Translations under genes and position numbers: made by a program
Source: Spirochaetota bacterium
Lineage (GTDB): Bacteria > Spirochaetota > Brachyspiria > Brachyspirales > JACRPF01
Direction of reading: 5' to 3'
DNA: 64,000 nt
Assembly: GCA_016214035.1 (NCBI GenBank)
Contig: JACRPF010000020.1
Location: 256,800-320,799 of the forward strand
The notes under the pieces: generated by a model
Databases searched by the model: none
Told to the model about the DNA's origin: nothing
What the model saw: only the letters and a program-made list of their open reading frames with translations
In this document: positions 53,071 to 63,021 of the stretch, in pieces
Numbering within the stretch: position 1 is the first letter of the stretch
Layout of the letters: each line of letters starts with the position of its first letter

Positions 53071-55098
53071 CTAATACTTTTTAAAATCGCCATCCTCGCC
53101 ATCGAGCGGATTTGACATCTCATATGCAAATCCACCCGGCTTCACCTTGCCTGCGGCGTTCACCGTTTCTTTTATCTCTATTTTTTTTGCTTTTACGTCA
53201 TGACCATTCCCGTGCGGAGCCGCTGCAGGGTGAGTAGTTATTGCCACGTGTATGGGAGCAGGATGCGCAGATGCAACAGTTATGGGGGCGTGGATATATT
53301 TTCCGACAGCCAGATGATTCCCGCGGAACGCCTGCGTTTTCCGATCCTCTTCTCCGATTCTGAAGAACGATATTGTGTCCTGAAGCTGCTGAGCCTGTGA
53401 CGACAGTTCCTCGGCCGTCGAAGCGACCTCTTCGGAACCGGATGCATTCTGCTGGGCGATCTGCGATATCTGTTGTGTTGATGCGTTCACCTGCTGAATT
53501 GCCGTCGACACCTGCGTAATGGAGCCCGAGACCTGCTGAATTGCGCTTGACACCTGCTGCACGGCATTGTTGATCTGAAGCGATCCGTTACGCTGTTCGG
53601 CACTTGCGGCGTTGATCTCCGCAACAAGTTCAGCGGTCCGCTGAATGTCCGGCACAAGCTTTTCAAGCATTGCACCCGCACGCTCGGCGACATCCACACT
53701 CGACTTTGACAGTTCGCCTATCTCGCCCGCTGCCGCCTGGCTGCGCTCGGCCAGTTTCTGAACCTCGCTGGCGACCACCGCGAATCCTTTACCGTGTTCT
53801 CCAGCTCGGGCCGCTTCGATGGACGCATTAAGCGAAAGGAGATTTGTCTGACGCGCTATCTCCTGTATTATGGTTACTTTGTCCGCGATCTCTTTCATCG
53901 CCTTCACGGTTTCCTTCACCGCTGAACCGCCATCCTTGGCATCAGTTGCGCTTTTTGCCGCTATCTTTTCGGTCTGGCTTGCGTTGTCCGCGTTCTGCTG
54001 TATCGTCGCAGTCATCTCCTCCACAGACGCCGATACTTCCTCTATTGATGAAGACACCTGCTCAACCGATGATGATACCTCCTCCACGGACGATGACACC
54101 TCTTCAATGGATGCCGATGCTTCCTCGACACTCGCCGCCTGTTCATTAGCTCCCTGTGACAATTCCTCGGACGACGAAGACATTTGTTCACCCCCCGAGT
54201 TTACGTTCGCGGCGGCTGTTTTCACCGTACCGACAACCTCGATAAGTTTTTTCGCCATCGTATCGAGTGCCCGCGATAAATCGCCGGTTTCATCCTTCGC
54301 CCTGCCGTATTTAGCGTCAAGGTCAGTGGTAAGGTCTCCGGAGGCAATTGATCCTGCGTAGGTAACGGCAATGCGTAACGGTGTGACAATGCCGCGTGCT
54401 ATCAGATAGAATATAATTGCAGCAATACCCAGCATGAGGACTGTAATGGTGGAGATAAGTATGATAATACGGTTCAGATCATTATCAATTTTTGCCTTTT
54501 TTTTCGCGACTGCGGTATCAATATCATCAATATAGACCCCCGCGCCGATGATCCAGTTCAGTGGTTTATACGCACGCACATACGATAGTTTCGGGACGGT
54601 CTTCGTCGTACCAGGACGCGGCCAGTTATACACGACATATCCTTCACCCTGTCGTTCGCAAAGGTCTACCATGACGGTGAAGAAATTGATGTTGCTGCCG
54701 AATGCGCAGTTATACTTTGGGTCGTCCATGATGGCACCGTTGAGTCCCGGGGCCATCGGATGTATCACCATTCGCGGTACAGGTCGACCGGTATCATTGA
54801 TCCAGAAGTAATTACCGCCGTTTTCGAACCGGAAGATCGTCAATGACTTGTTTATTTCAGCTAGTGTCAATTCATTGTCTTTTCCATAACGTTCATGCTT
54901 GGCTTTCACATCGTTATATACAACCTCCACAAGATCCCTCAACTGCTTTTCATACATCGCTGTCATCTCGGCGCGAAATGACCGTACGATTGATTCTCCC
55001 GATGAGATAAAATTCGCGATAGAAATGGACGCTATCACAATGGCAACCACCGTGATGAAACCGATACCGCTCAACAGAACCTTTGGTTTAATTTTCAT
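53071..55098 (-). CDS. Methyl-accepting chemotaxis protein with single Cache domain and extended stalk
   Basis: 675 residues. After a membrane helix (about 9-30) comes a single Cache domain (about 35-205): [32 protein letters not shown] and [13 protein letters not shown], as in sCache_2. A second membrane helix (about 208-238), HAMP, and the hairpin follow. The tip is [21 protein letters not shown]. Counted residues between the ASVEE block and MTATI number 40, against 26 in the receptors at 1330 and 3720, and the return arm is also 14 longer: two extra heptads on each arm. It ends in DFKKY. AAGGAGTGTAGT precedes the ATG, 27 bases after the 57-residue gene. A dedicated CheW follows. Ligand may be a small carboxylate, as for many sCache_2 domains, but this is inference. 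Confidence 0.93.
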   Translation of the reverse strand: MKIKPKVLLSGIGFITVVAIVIASISIANFISSGESIVRSFRAEMTAMYEKQLRDLVEVVYNDVKAKHERYGKDNELTLAEINKSLTIFRFENGGNYFWINDTGRPVPRMVIHPMAPGLNGAIMDDPKYNCAFGSNINFFTVMVDLCERQGEGYVVYNWPRPGTTKTVPKLSYVRAYKPLNWIIGAGVYIDDIDTAVAKKKAKIDNDLNRIIILISTITVLMLGIAAIIFYLIARGIVTPLRIAVTYAGSIASGDLTTDLDAKYGRAKDETGDLSRALDTMAKKLIEVVGTVKTAAANVNSGGEQMSSSSEELSQGANEQAASVEEASASIEEVSSSVEEVSSSVEQVSSSIEEVSASVEEMTATIQQNADNASQTEKIAAKSATDAKDGGSAVKETVKAMKEIADKVTIIQEIARQTNLLSLNASIEAARAGEHGKGFAVVASEVQKLAERSQAAAGEIGELSKSSVDVAERAGAMLEKLVPDIQRTAELVAEINAASAEQRNGSLQINNAVQQVSSAIQQVSGSITQVSTAIQQVNASTQQISQIAQQNASGSEEVASTAEELSSQAQQLQDTISFFRIGEEDRKTQAFRGNHLAVGKYIHAPITVASAHPAPIHVAITTHPAAAPHGNGHDVKAKKIEIKETVNAAGKVKPGGFAYEMSNPLDGEDGDFKKY

Positions 55099-55125
55099 AC
55101 TACACTCCTTATGTCTTTATTATAT

Positions 55126-55299
55126 CTATACCAGCATCAGCTGGATTGTTTTCACGCTGCGACGCAAATTGTATGCAGTATGTATTACACTCGACAATGA
55201 CAATTCTTGATGCAATTCCATTGCGAGGTCGATGATCATATCGTCCTTGATTTTCGTAGCTAGAACGTCCTGCAATGTCACGATTACCATGGCAAACAT
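55126..55299 (-). CDS. 57-residue small protein in the second chemotaxis operon
   Basis: Starts at an ATG with an excellent GGAGGTAATT ribosome site and ends in TAG 27 bases above the receptor gene. The peptide runs MFAMVIVTLQDVLATKIKDD, then a helical part MIIDLAMELHQELSLSS and a basic end (YNLRRSVKTIQLMLV). It looks amphipathic and has no cysteine. No family recognised. The position between the truncated receptor and the full receptor, and the strong ribosome site, argue that it is real and made in good amount. A small regulator of receptor assembly would fit, but that is a guess. It was too short for usual gene finders. Confidence 0.65.
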   Translation of the reverse strand: MFAMVIVTLQDVLATKIKDDMIIDLAMELHQELSLSSVIHTAYNLRRSVKTIQLMLV

Positions 55300-55323
55300 A
55301 ATTACCTCCGTACATCCGTTTTC

Positions 55324-55926
55324 CTATCCGGAATCATTTGAATCAGACTTATTGCCGTTATACGTATCAATTCCGACTCTGTCGTGTGCAGCGGATGCAC
55401 AAACAATCACATTCGCGCATACATCGTTTATCTCCCTCGCCGCGTCATCGGTCAAACGCGCCAGTTTGCGGACCTCGTGCGCAACAATTGCCAGCCTGCG
55501 TTCACACTCATCCGGACGCGCCGCCTCGATAGTCGCTTTGACGGCGAGCACATTTGTGCGTGTGGCAATGTCGCCGACGACCGCAACGACATCAGCGATG
55601 CTTGCGGTCTTTCCGAAATATGTAACGGTATCATCGTCACGTTTCTGGCGAGTATCCTTCTCGTTTTGTATAACCGAAATCATATCGGTGGTATTTCCCA
55701 TAGCCGTCGACTCAACCTCAAGCCTCTTCAGTTCATTTTCATATTTTATTCGTATTGTTTTTGCCTGCGCGCACTTCTTCGAGGCATACTGCAATTGGAA
55801 CAACGTAATCGCGGCGGCGGCTAGTACGATAGTCAACCGCAAAAGCGCGTTCGGTATAATTGCCGCCGCCAGCGCAAAAGCGACAACGAATCCGAATGGA
55901 ATCATGATTCGCGAAAATGTTTTCAT
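55324..55926 (-). CDS. Truncated receptor-like membrane protein keeping only a chemoreceptor tip
   Basis: 200 residues. Two close membrane segments (about 7-25 and 29-45) are followed by a coiled coil (about 50-110) and then a region plainly related to the receptor signalling tip: DIATRTNVLAVKATIEAARP, LAIVAHEVRKLARLTDDAAREI, which align without gaps with [20 protein letters not shown] and [22 protein letters not shown] of the neighbouring receptors. The turn itself is changed: the glycines of AGEHGKGF are replaced (PDECERRL). There is no ligand domain, HAMP or methylation heptads. GGGAGG is just above the ATG. It could insert into or cap receptor clusters, or be a degenerated receptor; the intact frame over 200 codons with good ribosome site argues for function. 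Confidence 0.72.
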   Translation of the reverse strand: MKTFSRIMIPFGFVVAFALAAAIIPNALLRLTIVLAAAAITLFQLQYASKKCAQAKTIRIKYENELKRLEVESTAMGNTTDMISVIQNEKDTRQKRDDDTVTYFGKTASIADVVAVVGDIATRTNVLAVKATIEAARPDECERRLAIVAHEVRKLARLTDDAAREINDVCANVIVCASAAHDRVGIDTYNGNKSDSNDSG

Positions 55927-55968
55927 ATGCCTCCCGTATGGCGCTATCGTTATTCTGGCGGTTTTTTT

Positions 55969-56154
55969 CTACTCCCTACCAGACTTGGCTATATCGTCAC
56001 ACTCGTTATTTTTATCACGTATATCAAGAGACAAGACGTTAAAATGCTCGACATAGCAATCAAGACATAACCACGAGTATTCTTTCGAGATTAATGAAAC
56101 ATCATAAAGCGTACCCTCGCTGTTTCTGCAGCAATCACATCTTCGTGGTTTCAT
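55969..56154 (-). CDS. Small zinc-ribbon-like protein
   Basis: 61 residues from the ATG at 56154, selected because GGAGGCGAT is directly upstream; a start 21 codons earlier has no ribosome site. The peptide has two CxxC-type knuckles: MKPRRCDCCRNSEG and WLCLDCYVEHFN, spaced as in a small zinc ribbon, then an acidic, probably disordered tail (IRDKNNECDDIAKSGRE). It is the first gene below the sigma-54-type promoter at 56201-56216. Zinc ribbons of this size often bind proteins or nucleic acid; no function can be named. Confidence 0.7.
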   Translation of the reverse strand: MKPRRCDCCRNSEGTLYDVSLISKEYSWLCLDCYVEHFNVLSLDIRDKNNECDDIAKSGRE

Positions 56155-56200
56155 ATCGCCTCCATAATGTTGCATGCGGTCAAAGACACACCTATCACGA

Positions 56201-56216
56201 TGCAAGATATATGCCA
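56201..56216 (-). promoter_or_regulatory. Sigma-54 (-24/-12) promoter candidate
   Basis: Minus strand TGGCATATATCTTGCA matches TGGCAC-N5-TTGCA with one mismatch in the named positions; GG and GC are at the correct ten-base separation. Predicted start near 56190, 36 bases above the zinc-ribbon ATG. The adjacent gene (56313) encodes a sigma-54 activator. rpoN itself is not in the window. Confidence 0.68.
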
Positions 56217-56257
56217 CGAGAATTCAAGGAAATAATGTATTTCGGGGTGGTTTTAGT

Positions 56258-56303
56258 TTCGGGTATCCGAATTTGACCGATCGATATGAGAAAAGTATCC
56301 GGA
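56258..56303 (-). promoter_or_regulatory. Possible activator-binding repeats upstream of the sigma-54 promoter
   Basis: GTATCCGAA (56263-56271, + strand) and GTATCCGGA (56295-56303, + strand) repeat 32 bases apart, about three helical turns. The first sits in the palindrome TTCGGGTATCCGAA. They are about 75 and 108 bases above the predicted start, where NtrC-type proteins usually bind. Confidence 0.45.
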
Positions 56304-56312
56304 AATAAGATA

Positions 56313-57686
56313 CTACTTTATCACATGAAGCTTTTTCAACTTTCGATAAAGCGATTGGGGTGATATCTTTAGAAGTTTTGCGGTTGCAAGTTTATTATTT
56401 CCTGACATCGCTAGTGCTTGACTTATCAGATCGCGTACGGCTTCGTCGAGACCGCCTTCGGGTATGCGAGGCACGGGTGAAACGGCGGAAGATATCTCAT
56501 TATCCGATATGGGAAAATGCTTTGCTTCCAGTTGGTTCCCGTCACAGAGTATGATGGCACGTTCAATCATGTTCTTCAGTTCCCTGATATTGCCCGGATA
56601 CGAATAGTTCCGTAGAACATCGAGGGCATGTTGATGAATGTTTACGTCAGGTTTTCCCAGTGCTCGACCGATCTTTTTACAGAAATGTGCTGCCAATAGC
56701 GGAATATCCTCAGGATGGGCACGTAGCGGCGGAACCGTGATCTCGAACGTATTGAGCCGGTGGAAGAGGTCCTGCCTGAACCTGCCGGTCTTCACCATGT
56801 CGTGAATATCGGCATTCGTGGCGGAGATAATGCGCACATCAAACGGTATTTCCTTATGACATCCCAGCCGTTTGATCGTATGTTCTTCAAGCGCGCGGAG
56901 TATCTTCGACTGCATCATCAGAGGCATGTCACCGATCTCGTCGAGGAACAGCGTTCCGCCGTCTGCAGCCTCAAAACAGCCGGCCTTATCTGTTTCAGCG
57001 CCGGTAAACGCCCCTTTCAGATGACCGAAAAACTCGCTCTCCATAAGACTTTCGGGAATGGCGCTCGCATTGAGCGCGTAAAAACTGCGTTTACTACGCT
57101 CACTTGCATAATGAATGGTCCGCGCCACCAGTTCCTTACCGGTACCGCTTTCCCCGGTAATCAACACCGAAGTAGTGGACGCTGCGGCCGCTTTTAAAGC
57201 CAGATGCATCACCGCTTTCATCGCCCCGCTTTCTCCGACCAGATCTCCCACATACGATCGCAACTCATCAGACGCAAGGATATATGCGGAATGTATCTCC
57301 TTATATCGGGAATTCAATTCGATATATTTTCGCGTGCGCTGAATGGCGCCCTTGATCTCCGAAAGGCTTAGCGGTTTGAAAAAGAAATCGAAAGCGCCAA
57401 GCCGTAATGCGGTAAGGACACTGGTGCTATCCCCGTGTCCGGTCATCATTATCACTTCGCATTCAGGGTAGTCTTTCTTGATCTGTTCCAGTATGGAAAA
57501 CCCATCCCGTTCCGGAAGTCGAATATCGAGTATCGCGATGTCAATTCGTTCACGGGCAAATACAGCGAATGCGTCGTCGGCTTTCCCCGCCTCGAAAAGA
57601 CGAAAGGCGGGACCGTCAAGACTTGTGATAATCGCTTTACGCACGATCTCTTCATCATCGATTATCAGCACGCCGATACTGTTCAT
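56313..57686 (-). CDS. NtrC-family sigma-54-dependent response regulator
   Basis: 457 residues. A receiver domain (about 5-120) has [12 protein letters not shown], the phosphoacceptor Asp in [13 protein letters not shown], and Lys in FFFKPLS. The AAA+ domain (about 145-375) has Walker A GESGTGKE, the sigma-54-contacting GAFTGAE loop, Walker [13 protein letters not shown] and [12 protein letters not shown] Fis-type helix-turn-helix ends the protein ([25 protein letters not shown]). It would activate sigma-54 promoters when phosphorylated, probably by the kinase at 57683, with which its start overlaps by four bases. The nearest target is the promoter at 56201. Confidence 0.95.
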   Translation of the reverse strand: MNSIGVLIIDDEEIVRKAIITSLDGPAFRLFEAGKADDAFAVFARERIDIAILDIRLPERDGFSILEQIKKDYPECEVIMMTGHGDSTSVLTALRLGAFDFFFKPLSLSEIKGAIQRTRKYIELNSRYKEIHSAYILASDELRSYVGDLVGESGAMKAVMHLALKAAAASTTSVLITGESGTGKELVARTIHYASERSKRSFYALNASAIPESLMESEFFGHLKGAFTGAETDKAGCFEAADGGTLFLDEIGDMPLMMQSKILRALEEHTIKRLGCHKEIPFDVRIISATNADIHDMVKTGRFRQDLFHRLNTFEITVPPLRAHPEDIPLLAAHFCKKIGRALGKPDVNIHQHALDVLRNYSYPGNIRELKNMIERAIILCDGNQLEAKHFPISDNEISSAVSPVPRIPEGGLDEAVRDLISQALAMSGNNKLATAKLLKISPQSLYRKLKKLHVIK

Positions 57687-59737
57687 AGCGCACTCGCTTG
57701 TTCTGTTACGGGGAGTTTGATGATAAACTCCGTACCAACGCCGACTTCGCTGGACACTGTTATCTCTCCCCGCATTCCTTTAATAATACCATAACTGATC
57801 GACAACCCAAGTCCCGTTCCTTTTTCCTCCGCCTTGGTTGAATAGAACGGGTCGAATATCCTGGGGATTATTTCCGGGGGGATACCGGTACCGTTATCCC
57901 TGATATGAACTTCGACAATTCGTTCTTCCCGCTGTACGGTAATGGTAATATTTTTCTCGGCTCGCGCAGCGTCTTCAAGCGCATCCCGCGCGTTCGTGAG
58001 CATATTGATGATGACCTGTTCAAGCCGATACGTATTGCCGGTCGTGGAACACGCGGTCTGTTCCGGCAATTGCACGGAAACGGTAACCCCCCGTTTGGCG
58101 AGTTGTGTTCCCATAAGTGACAGTGCATTGGATACTGAGGTGCGTACATCAAATACATGCTGCACGTCGTCTTTCTGTTCTCGCGAGAACAAACGAACAT
58201 GCTCGATGAGCTTTTTCATCCGCTCCGTATAGGTAAGAAATTCCTTGAGTTTCTGAACAATCAGCTCCCGTTCAACATCTCCCTCGGACATCCTTACCAA
58301 CATGCTCTCCGAATTGAGTGAAAGCGCGGTAAGCGGCTGGGTCAATTCATGCGCAATGCCTGCCGCGAGCTCCCCGAGCGAAGCCAGTTTCTCCGTCTGC
58401 AGCATCTTCATACGCTGTGCTTCTGCAGCCCGTCGTTCGGTAATATCACGTCCGATAGCAGACGCGGATACTATGCGGCCTGCTGTATCCCTGACGGGCG
58501 AAACCATGAGCGACACGTGGACCTCACACCCGTCCTTTCTGCGGCGCACTACATCAGAGTATTCAATATATTCACCTTTCCTGATCTTCTTGAGTATCAC
58601 CGCCCGATCATTCTTGAACTCCGGCGGCATCAATATATCGATTGACTTGCCGAGCACTTCTTGTTCCGAATAGCCATAGATCTTTTCTGCCCCCTTGTTC
58701 CAGCTCGTAATTACTCCATCCAGAGTTTTGCCGATGATCGCATCTTCAGACGATTGAACGATAGCCGCAAGTTGACTCGCTTTTTCAAGCGCATGTTTTC
58801 GTTCGATGCGTGTACGAAGCGTGGTAATACCGTAAGCCAGATCGCCTGCCAGTTCTTCTAAAAGCCTCGTCTCTTCCACGGTAAACGAATGGGGTTCCGT
58901 GGAGTAAATATTGAGCACACCGAAGGTTTTACCTTTTTCTTTCTTAAGAGGAAGCGCAATACTGGAACGAAAGCCGCGTTGTAACGCATCCTGCCGCCAC
59001 GGAACTGCCAACGGATCGATTGCAAAATCCTGAATGCTGACACTCGTACCGTTTCTTATGGCGGAGCCTGACGGTCCTCTTCCCCGTTCCGTGTCATCCC
59101 ACGTAATGCGAGCGGTTGCAAGATATCCGTTCTCGGTCCCTGCCCAAGCGACCGGTCGTATCGTTTTCAGCGCATCGTCTTCGGCATATCCGACCCAGAC
59201 AAAAATATACCCCGCCTTCTCGTTGATTATTTTGCAGATATCACCCAGCAAACACTGCTCATTTTCAGCCCGCACAAGCGACTCATTGCACTCGCTGATG
59301 GCACGTAGTTCACGGTTCAAACGCTGCTGCGCCTTCTCGGCCCGTCTGCGCTCCCGACGGTCATCCGCTTCTTGAAGTGCTCGATGCAGCGCTGGTACAA
59401 GCCTGATCAGCTTCTGTTTCAGCACATAGTCGGTGGCGCCCTTTGTTAAAGCATCGATCGCGGCATCCTCGCCGATGACACCGGAGACGAAGATGAATGG
59501 AACATCCGGGCAGCACTCCAATGCCAAGCGTAACGCGGACATGCCGTCATATCCGGGAATTTTATAATCAGCCAAAATAATGTCGAAACACCCCTGCCGC
59601 AGCGCATGTATATATTCTGCCCTCGTCCGCACACAGATTATGTTGAAACGCAGCGTGGATGCATCGAGTGTGGCGCGCACCAACTCCATATCCATCGCAT
59701 CATCTTCCAGATGCAGAATTACTATTTCACGTTCCAT
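57683..59737 (-). CDS. REC-GAF-PAS histidine kinase
   Basis: 684 residues from the ATG at 59737 (GCAGGAGATGGC upstream); a TTG 11 codons earlier is less likely. Order: receiver (about 5-120; phosphoacceptor Asp in IILADYKIPGYDG), GAF (about 165-310; FRSSIALPLKKEKGKTFGV), PAS (about 325-440; IIGKTLDGVITSWNKGAEKIYGYSEQEV in parts), then HisKA with GELAAGIAHELTQPLTALSL, and the ATPase domain with DNGTGIPPEI and FYSTKAEEKGTGLGLSI. It has no membrane segment, so it senses in the cytoplasm and is itself controlled by phosphate on the N-terminal receiver. It is the expected phosphodonor of the NtrC-like protein. Confidence 0.93.
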   Translation of the reverse strand: MEREIVILHLEDDAMDMELVRATLDASTLRFNIICVRTRAEYIHALRQGCFDIILADYKIPGYDGMSALRLALECCPDVPFIFVSGVIGEDAAIDALTKGATDYVLKQKLIRLVPALHRALQEADDRRERRRAEKAQQRLNRELRAISECNESLVRAENEQCLLGDICKIINEKAGYIFVWVGYAEDDALKTIRPVAWAGTENGYLATARITWDDTERGRGPSGSAIRNGTSVSIQDFAIDPLAVPWRQDALQRGFRSSIALPLKKEKGKTFGVLNIYSTEPHSFTVEETRLLEELAGDLAYGITTLRTRIERKHALEKASQLAAIVQSSEDAIIGKTLDGVITSWNKGAEKIYGYSEQEVLGKSIDILMPPEFKNDRAVILKKIRKGEYIEYSDVVRRRKDGCEVHVSLMVSPVRDTAGRIVSASAIGRDITERRAAEAQRMKMLQTEKLASLGELAAGIAHELTQPLTALSLNSESMLVRMSEGDVERELIVQKLKEFLTYTERMKKLIEHVRLFSREQKDDVQHVFDVRTSVSNALSLMGTQLAKRGVTVSVQLPEQTACSTTGNTYRLEQVIINMLTNARDALEDAARAEKNITITVQREERIVEVHIRDNGTGIPPEIIPRIFDPFYSTKAEEKGTGLGLSISYGIIKGMRGEITVSSEVGVGTEFIIKLPVTEQASAL

Positions 59738-59771
59738 GCCATCTCCTGCCGTCGATACATCACTCTGCAAC

Positions 59772-60224
59772 TCATTGTATTTTCATGCTCCCCGGAGGGG
59801 GTTCATTTATCATCGCCCAAAAAACACCGATCTGCCGGACCGCCTCGATGAATTCAGTAAAATGCACCGGTTTGACGACATATGCATTCACACCGATCTT
59901 GTAGCATTCATTGAGATCATGCTCCTCCCGCGATGAGGTGAGTATAACCACCGGTATTGAACTCATGTGCACATCCGATTTTAACTGCCGCAGAACCTGG
60001 ATGCCGCCCATCCTGGGCATCTTGAGGTCGAGGAGAATCACGATAGGGTTTCCTTCGGGGCGCTCTGCAAATATGCCCCGACGATAAAGGTAATCCAGCG
60101 CCTCAACACCGTCACGCGCCACCGCTATCTCGTTGACAAGATTATATTTGCCGAGTGCGTTGAATGTCAACTCGATATCCTTTGAGTCGTCTTCAACGAG
60201 AAGAATACGCTTGAATGTGTTCAT
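59772..60224 (-). CDS. Rcp1-type single-domain response regulator
   Basis: 150 residues. Receiver features are RILLVEDDSKDIELTFNAL, the phosphoacceptor Asp in VILLDLKMPRMGG and Lys in AYVVKPVHFTEF, with the extended GVEALDYLYRRG loop of the phytochrome-associated Rcp1 group. Such regulators carry phosphate from a kinase to another protein. Here it lies between the membrane kinase (60221, four-base overlap) and the REC-GAF-PAS kinase (59737), so it may transfer phosphate between them as a relay. The mosaic at 63022 begins with a close copy of the same receiver, so the gene was duplicated. Confidence 0.93.
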   Translation of the reverse strand: MNTFKRILLVEDDSKDIELTFNALGKYNLVNEIAVARDGVEALDYLYRRGIFAERPEGNPIVILLDLKMPRMGGIQVLRQLKSDVHMSSIPVVILTSSREEHDLNECYKIGVNAYVVKPVHFTEFIEAVRQIGVFWAMINEPPPGSMKIQ

Positions 60225-63000
60225 AAAATAGATACACTCCTTGTCTGTATTTTCGGCAGTGAAAAATAAATTGTTGCGCCCCGATCGTTATTCCCTTCTG
60301 CCCAGGTCCTGCCGCCATGACGGCTGATAATGCGCCGTACATTCGCCAGCCCCACACCATTGCCCTCGAATTCCTCATCGCTGTGTAATCGTTGAAAAAC
60401 ACCGAATAAATTATCCATATAATTCGGATCAAACCCCACTCCATTGTCACGTACAAAAATGACGATCTCCGCATCCTCGCTGCGGTAACCAATTTCAATC
60501 TCCGCCTGTTCGCGGTGCCGTGTGAATTTGATGGCGTTTGAGACCAGATTTACCATCACCGTATGCAGAAGTGACTGGTCCCCCATGACTGTCGGCAGTT
60601 GTGCAATGCACCACGATATATGCCTTCCTTTTACATCCTGAGAAAACTCCTTGATAACATCGTGTGTAATATCATCCATATCCACCGGACGTATATTCAT
60701 CCCATATCGTCCAAGCCGTGAAAAAGCGAGAAGGTCGTCGATCAAGGTCCCCATTTTATTTGTTGAATCAAGGATGTTATGCATATAGCGGCGACATTGC
60801 TCATCAAGTTTACCTTCTGTCATATTCTGCAGCATTTCCATGAATCCGTCGATATGACGCAGCGGCGCGCGCAGATCATGCGAGACGGTATAGGAAAACG
60901 CCTCCAGCTCTTGGTTTATCACATTGAGTTCCATAGTTCTCTCCTTGACTAATTCCTCCAAGTGGTTGCGGTATTTCTCTAACTCATCATCAGATTTTTT
61001 ACGCTCAGTAATATCCTGCACACTGCCCAAACAATAGATTGGTGTACCATTTGAATCCAAAGTCATTTCCCCAACATCACTCACCCATCTTATTTGTCCG
61101 TTCTTATGTGTGAATCGATATTCAAAATGAATCTTACCTCCTCCATTTGCAACAGCAGTGCGTAATGCCTGTTGAATAGTATGAACATCATCGGGATTAA
61201 TTAATGCATTTACTTCTTCAACCGACATCGATATCAGTTCTTCTGATGTATAGCCGGTAATATTTTTAATAACCGGACTCATATATTCATAGGTATTTGA
61301 AGCATAATCTCTCTTATATAGGGCAACTTGTGAATTTTCCAATACGGCTCTGAAACGTGCTTCGTTAGCGCGCACAACTTCCTCCACTCGCTTGCGCTCG
61401 GTGATATCCAACAATATCCCATTAAAAACTATTTCGCCTTTCTGCCTTTTGGATACAGATGCTCCTCTTACATATTTCTCTTCTTTTACCGTAGGAGTAA
61501 TGAGTTTTCCTTCAAAGTCCCAACTACTTTCACAACTAATTGCTTCTTTAATTGATGTAATAAACCTTTCCTTATCTTCTTCAGCCACACATTCGAGAAA
61601 GCGAGTAAAATAAGTTTCCAATGGCTCAGCCTTTACACCAAATATGTCATCTGAACGTTCGCTTACAAAATATAAGCCCCATTCACCATTGTCTTTTGCA
61701 AAAAATTGATATACAACACCCGGCACTTTGTTGGCGATATCCCTTAAGCGTTCATTCGCTTTGCGAATCACATCTTCCGCTAATTGGAGTTCGCTTACAC
61801 GCTTTTCAAGTACACCGTACAGATCCCGTAGGCTCCGTGTCATATGATTGAAATCATTTGCCAGCATGCCCAGCTCATCGTAGCGCGGCCCTATTGTTAC
61901 CATTTGTTCAAGATTGCCGGCTGCAACTACACGTGCAACACCTGCAATCTGCTTGATGGGATGGGCGATTTGTCCGGCAACAAACCATAGAGCTCCCACC
62001 CCCGCCATGAGCATAGTGATGGATAATCCGATTAATTGCCACATAAGGACATTGGCCGGAGCAACAATCACTTTCGATGGCAGCAGTATCATCGCCGCCC
62101 AACGGTTATCCGCATGACCAAACCTGATGGGCACTATAGCTACCAGATAGTCTTTTGTTAATTGATATCTTTCTCGTCCTGTTTTTACCGTATTCAAGTA
62201 TACTGCATAATCACCACTGCTAATCAAATCAGAGAGTGATCTCCCTCTTACTTGAGGCTGACCGGTTGCAGCAACCACCTTCCCATTGTTGCCGATCAAA
62301 TATAGTTTCCCAGTCCCATGATAAATGTTCACCCTATCTGCAACTTCCTGAAGAAAATCCACAGGGATGTCTCTCCTGCGACTCCATAGAAGACATCATT
62401 AACCACAATTGGAGCTACAACCGAGATCATCAGCACAGCTTTACCCATAACTGGATAAGTGTACAAATCGGTAACATATTCCCGCTTGGTGCTTTTAGGC
62501 ACTTGGTACCAGTCACCGGTATCGAAATCAACAATCGGTTCTACCGAAATAACTCCCGTGCCACGGTTCCAGTAAGGAAAATAGCGCCCGCTCTTGCCAT
62601 ATTCTTTCGTATTGGCATACCGCGAATCCTGACCGTCAAAAGCATTCGGCTCCCACAAGGTCCATACGCCTATGTACTGCGGATTCTCGATTAGCACCTG
62701 TTTCATCATGGCATTGACCTGTTCGCGACTAATTTTCAGCGTGTTTCCCGGTTGTTTCACAGCCATCAATTCCTGAGCCCTAGCACGAGCTGTATCAAGA
62801 CTCACCTCAATTTCCGCCTTCACGATACCAGCTTGAGTTCGCGCTTCTGATAAGGCCCTCTCCTCTGCGGCGCTAATTGCCGATGACCTAGAAATAATTA
62901 CCACATAGACTACGACAGCCATACCGCTAATCATCAGACATATGCTTGTCCATATTACTATTGTTATCTTGATTGATTTGATTTTAAATTGTCCATTCAT
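60221..63000 (-). pseudogene. Cache-HAMP-PAS-PAS histidine kinase split by a frameshift
   Basis: A single gene of about 926 codons read in two frames. From 63000 the first frame codes a membrane helix, a dCache periplasmic part (NPQYIGVWTLWEPNAFDGQD, VAPIVVNDVFYGVAG) and then runs into a stop; the second frame begins just where the first fails (DIPVDFLQEVADRVN continues the domain). The switch is near 62372-62374, consistent with one missing base in GGAGAGACATCC. The second part holds HAMP (AHPIKQIAGVARVVAAGN), two PAS domains, HisKA with YTVSHDLRAPLRHIDG and an ATPase with NLVSNAIKFT and GVGLANVRRI. It heads the kinase-regulator operon. The break may be a real mutation or a sequencing error; the downstream gene order is intact. 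Confidence 0.8.
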
Positions 63001-63021
63001 GTAACGTCAGTTTACCTTTAT

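Noticed and set aside
53950-54160. Tandem 21-base repeats as a possible repeat array or CRISPR
   Set aside because: They encode the heptads (EEVSSS) of the receptor stalk and lie in frame; no spacers.
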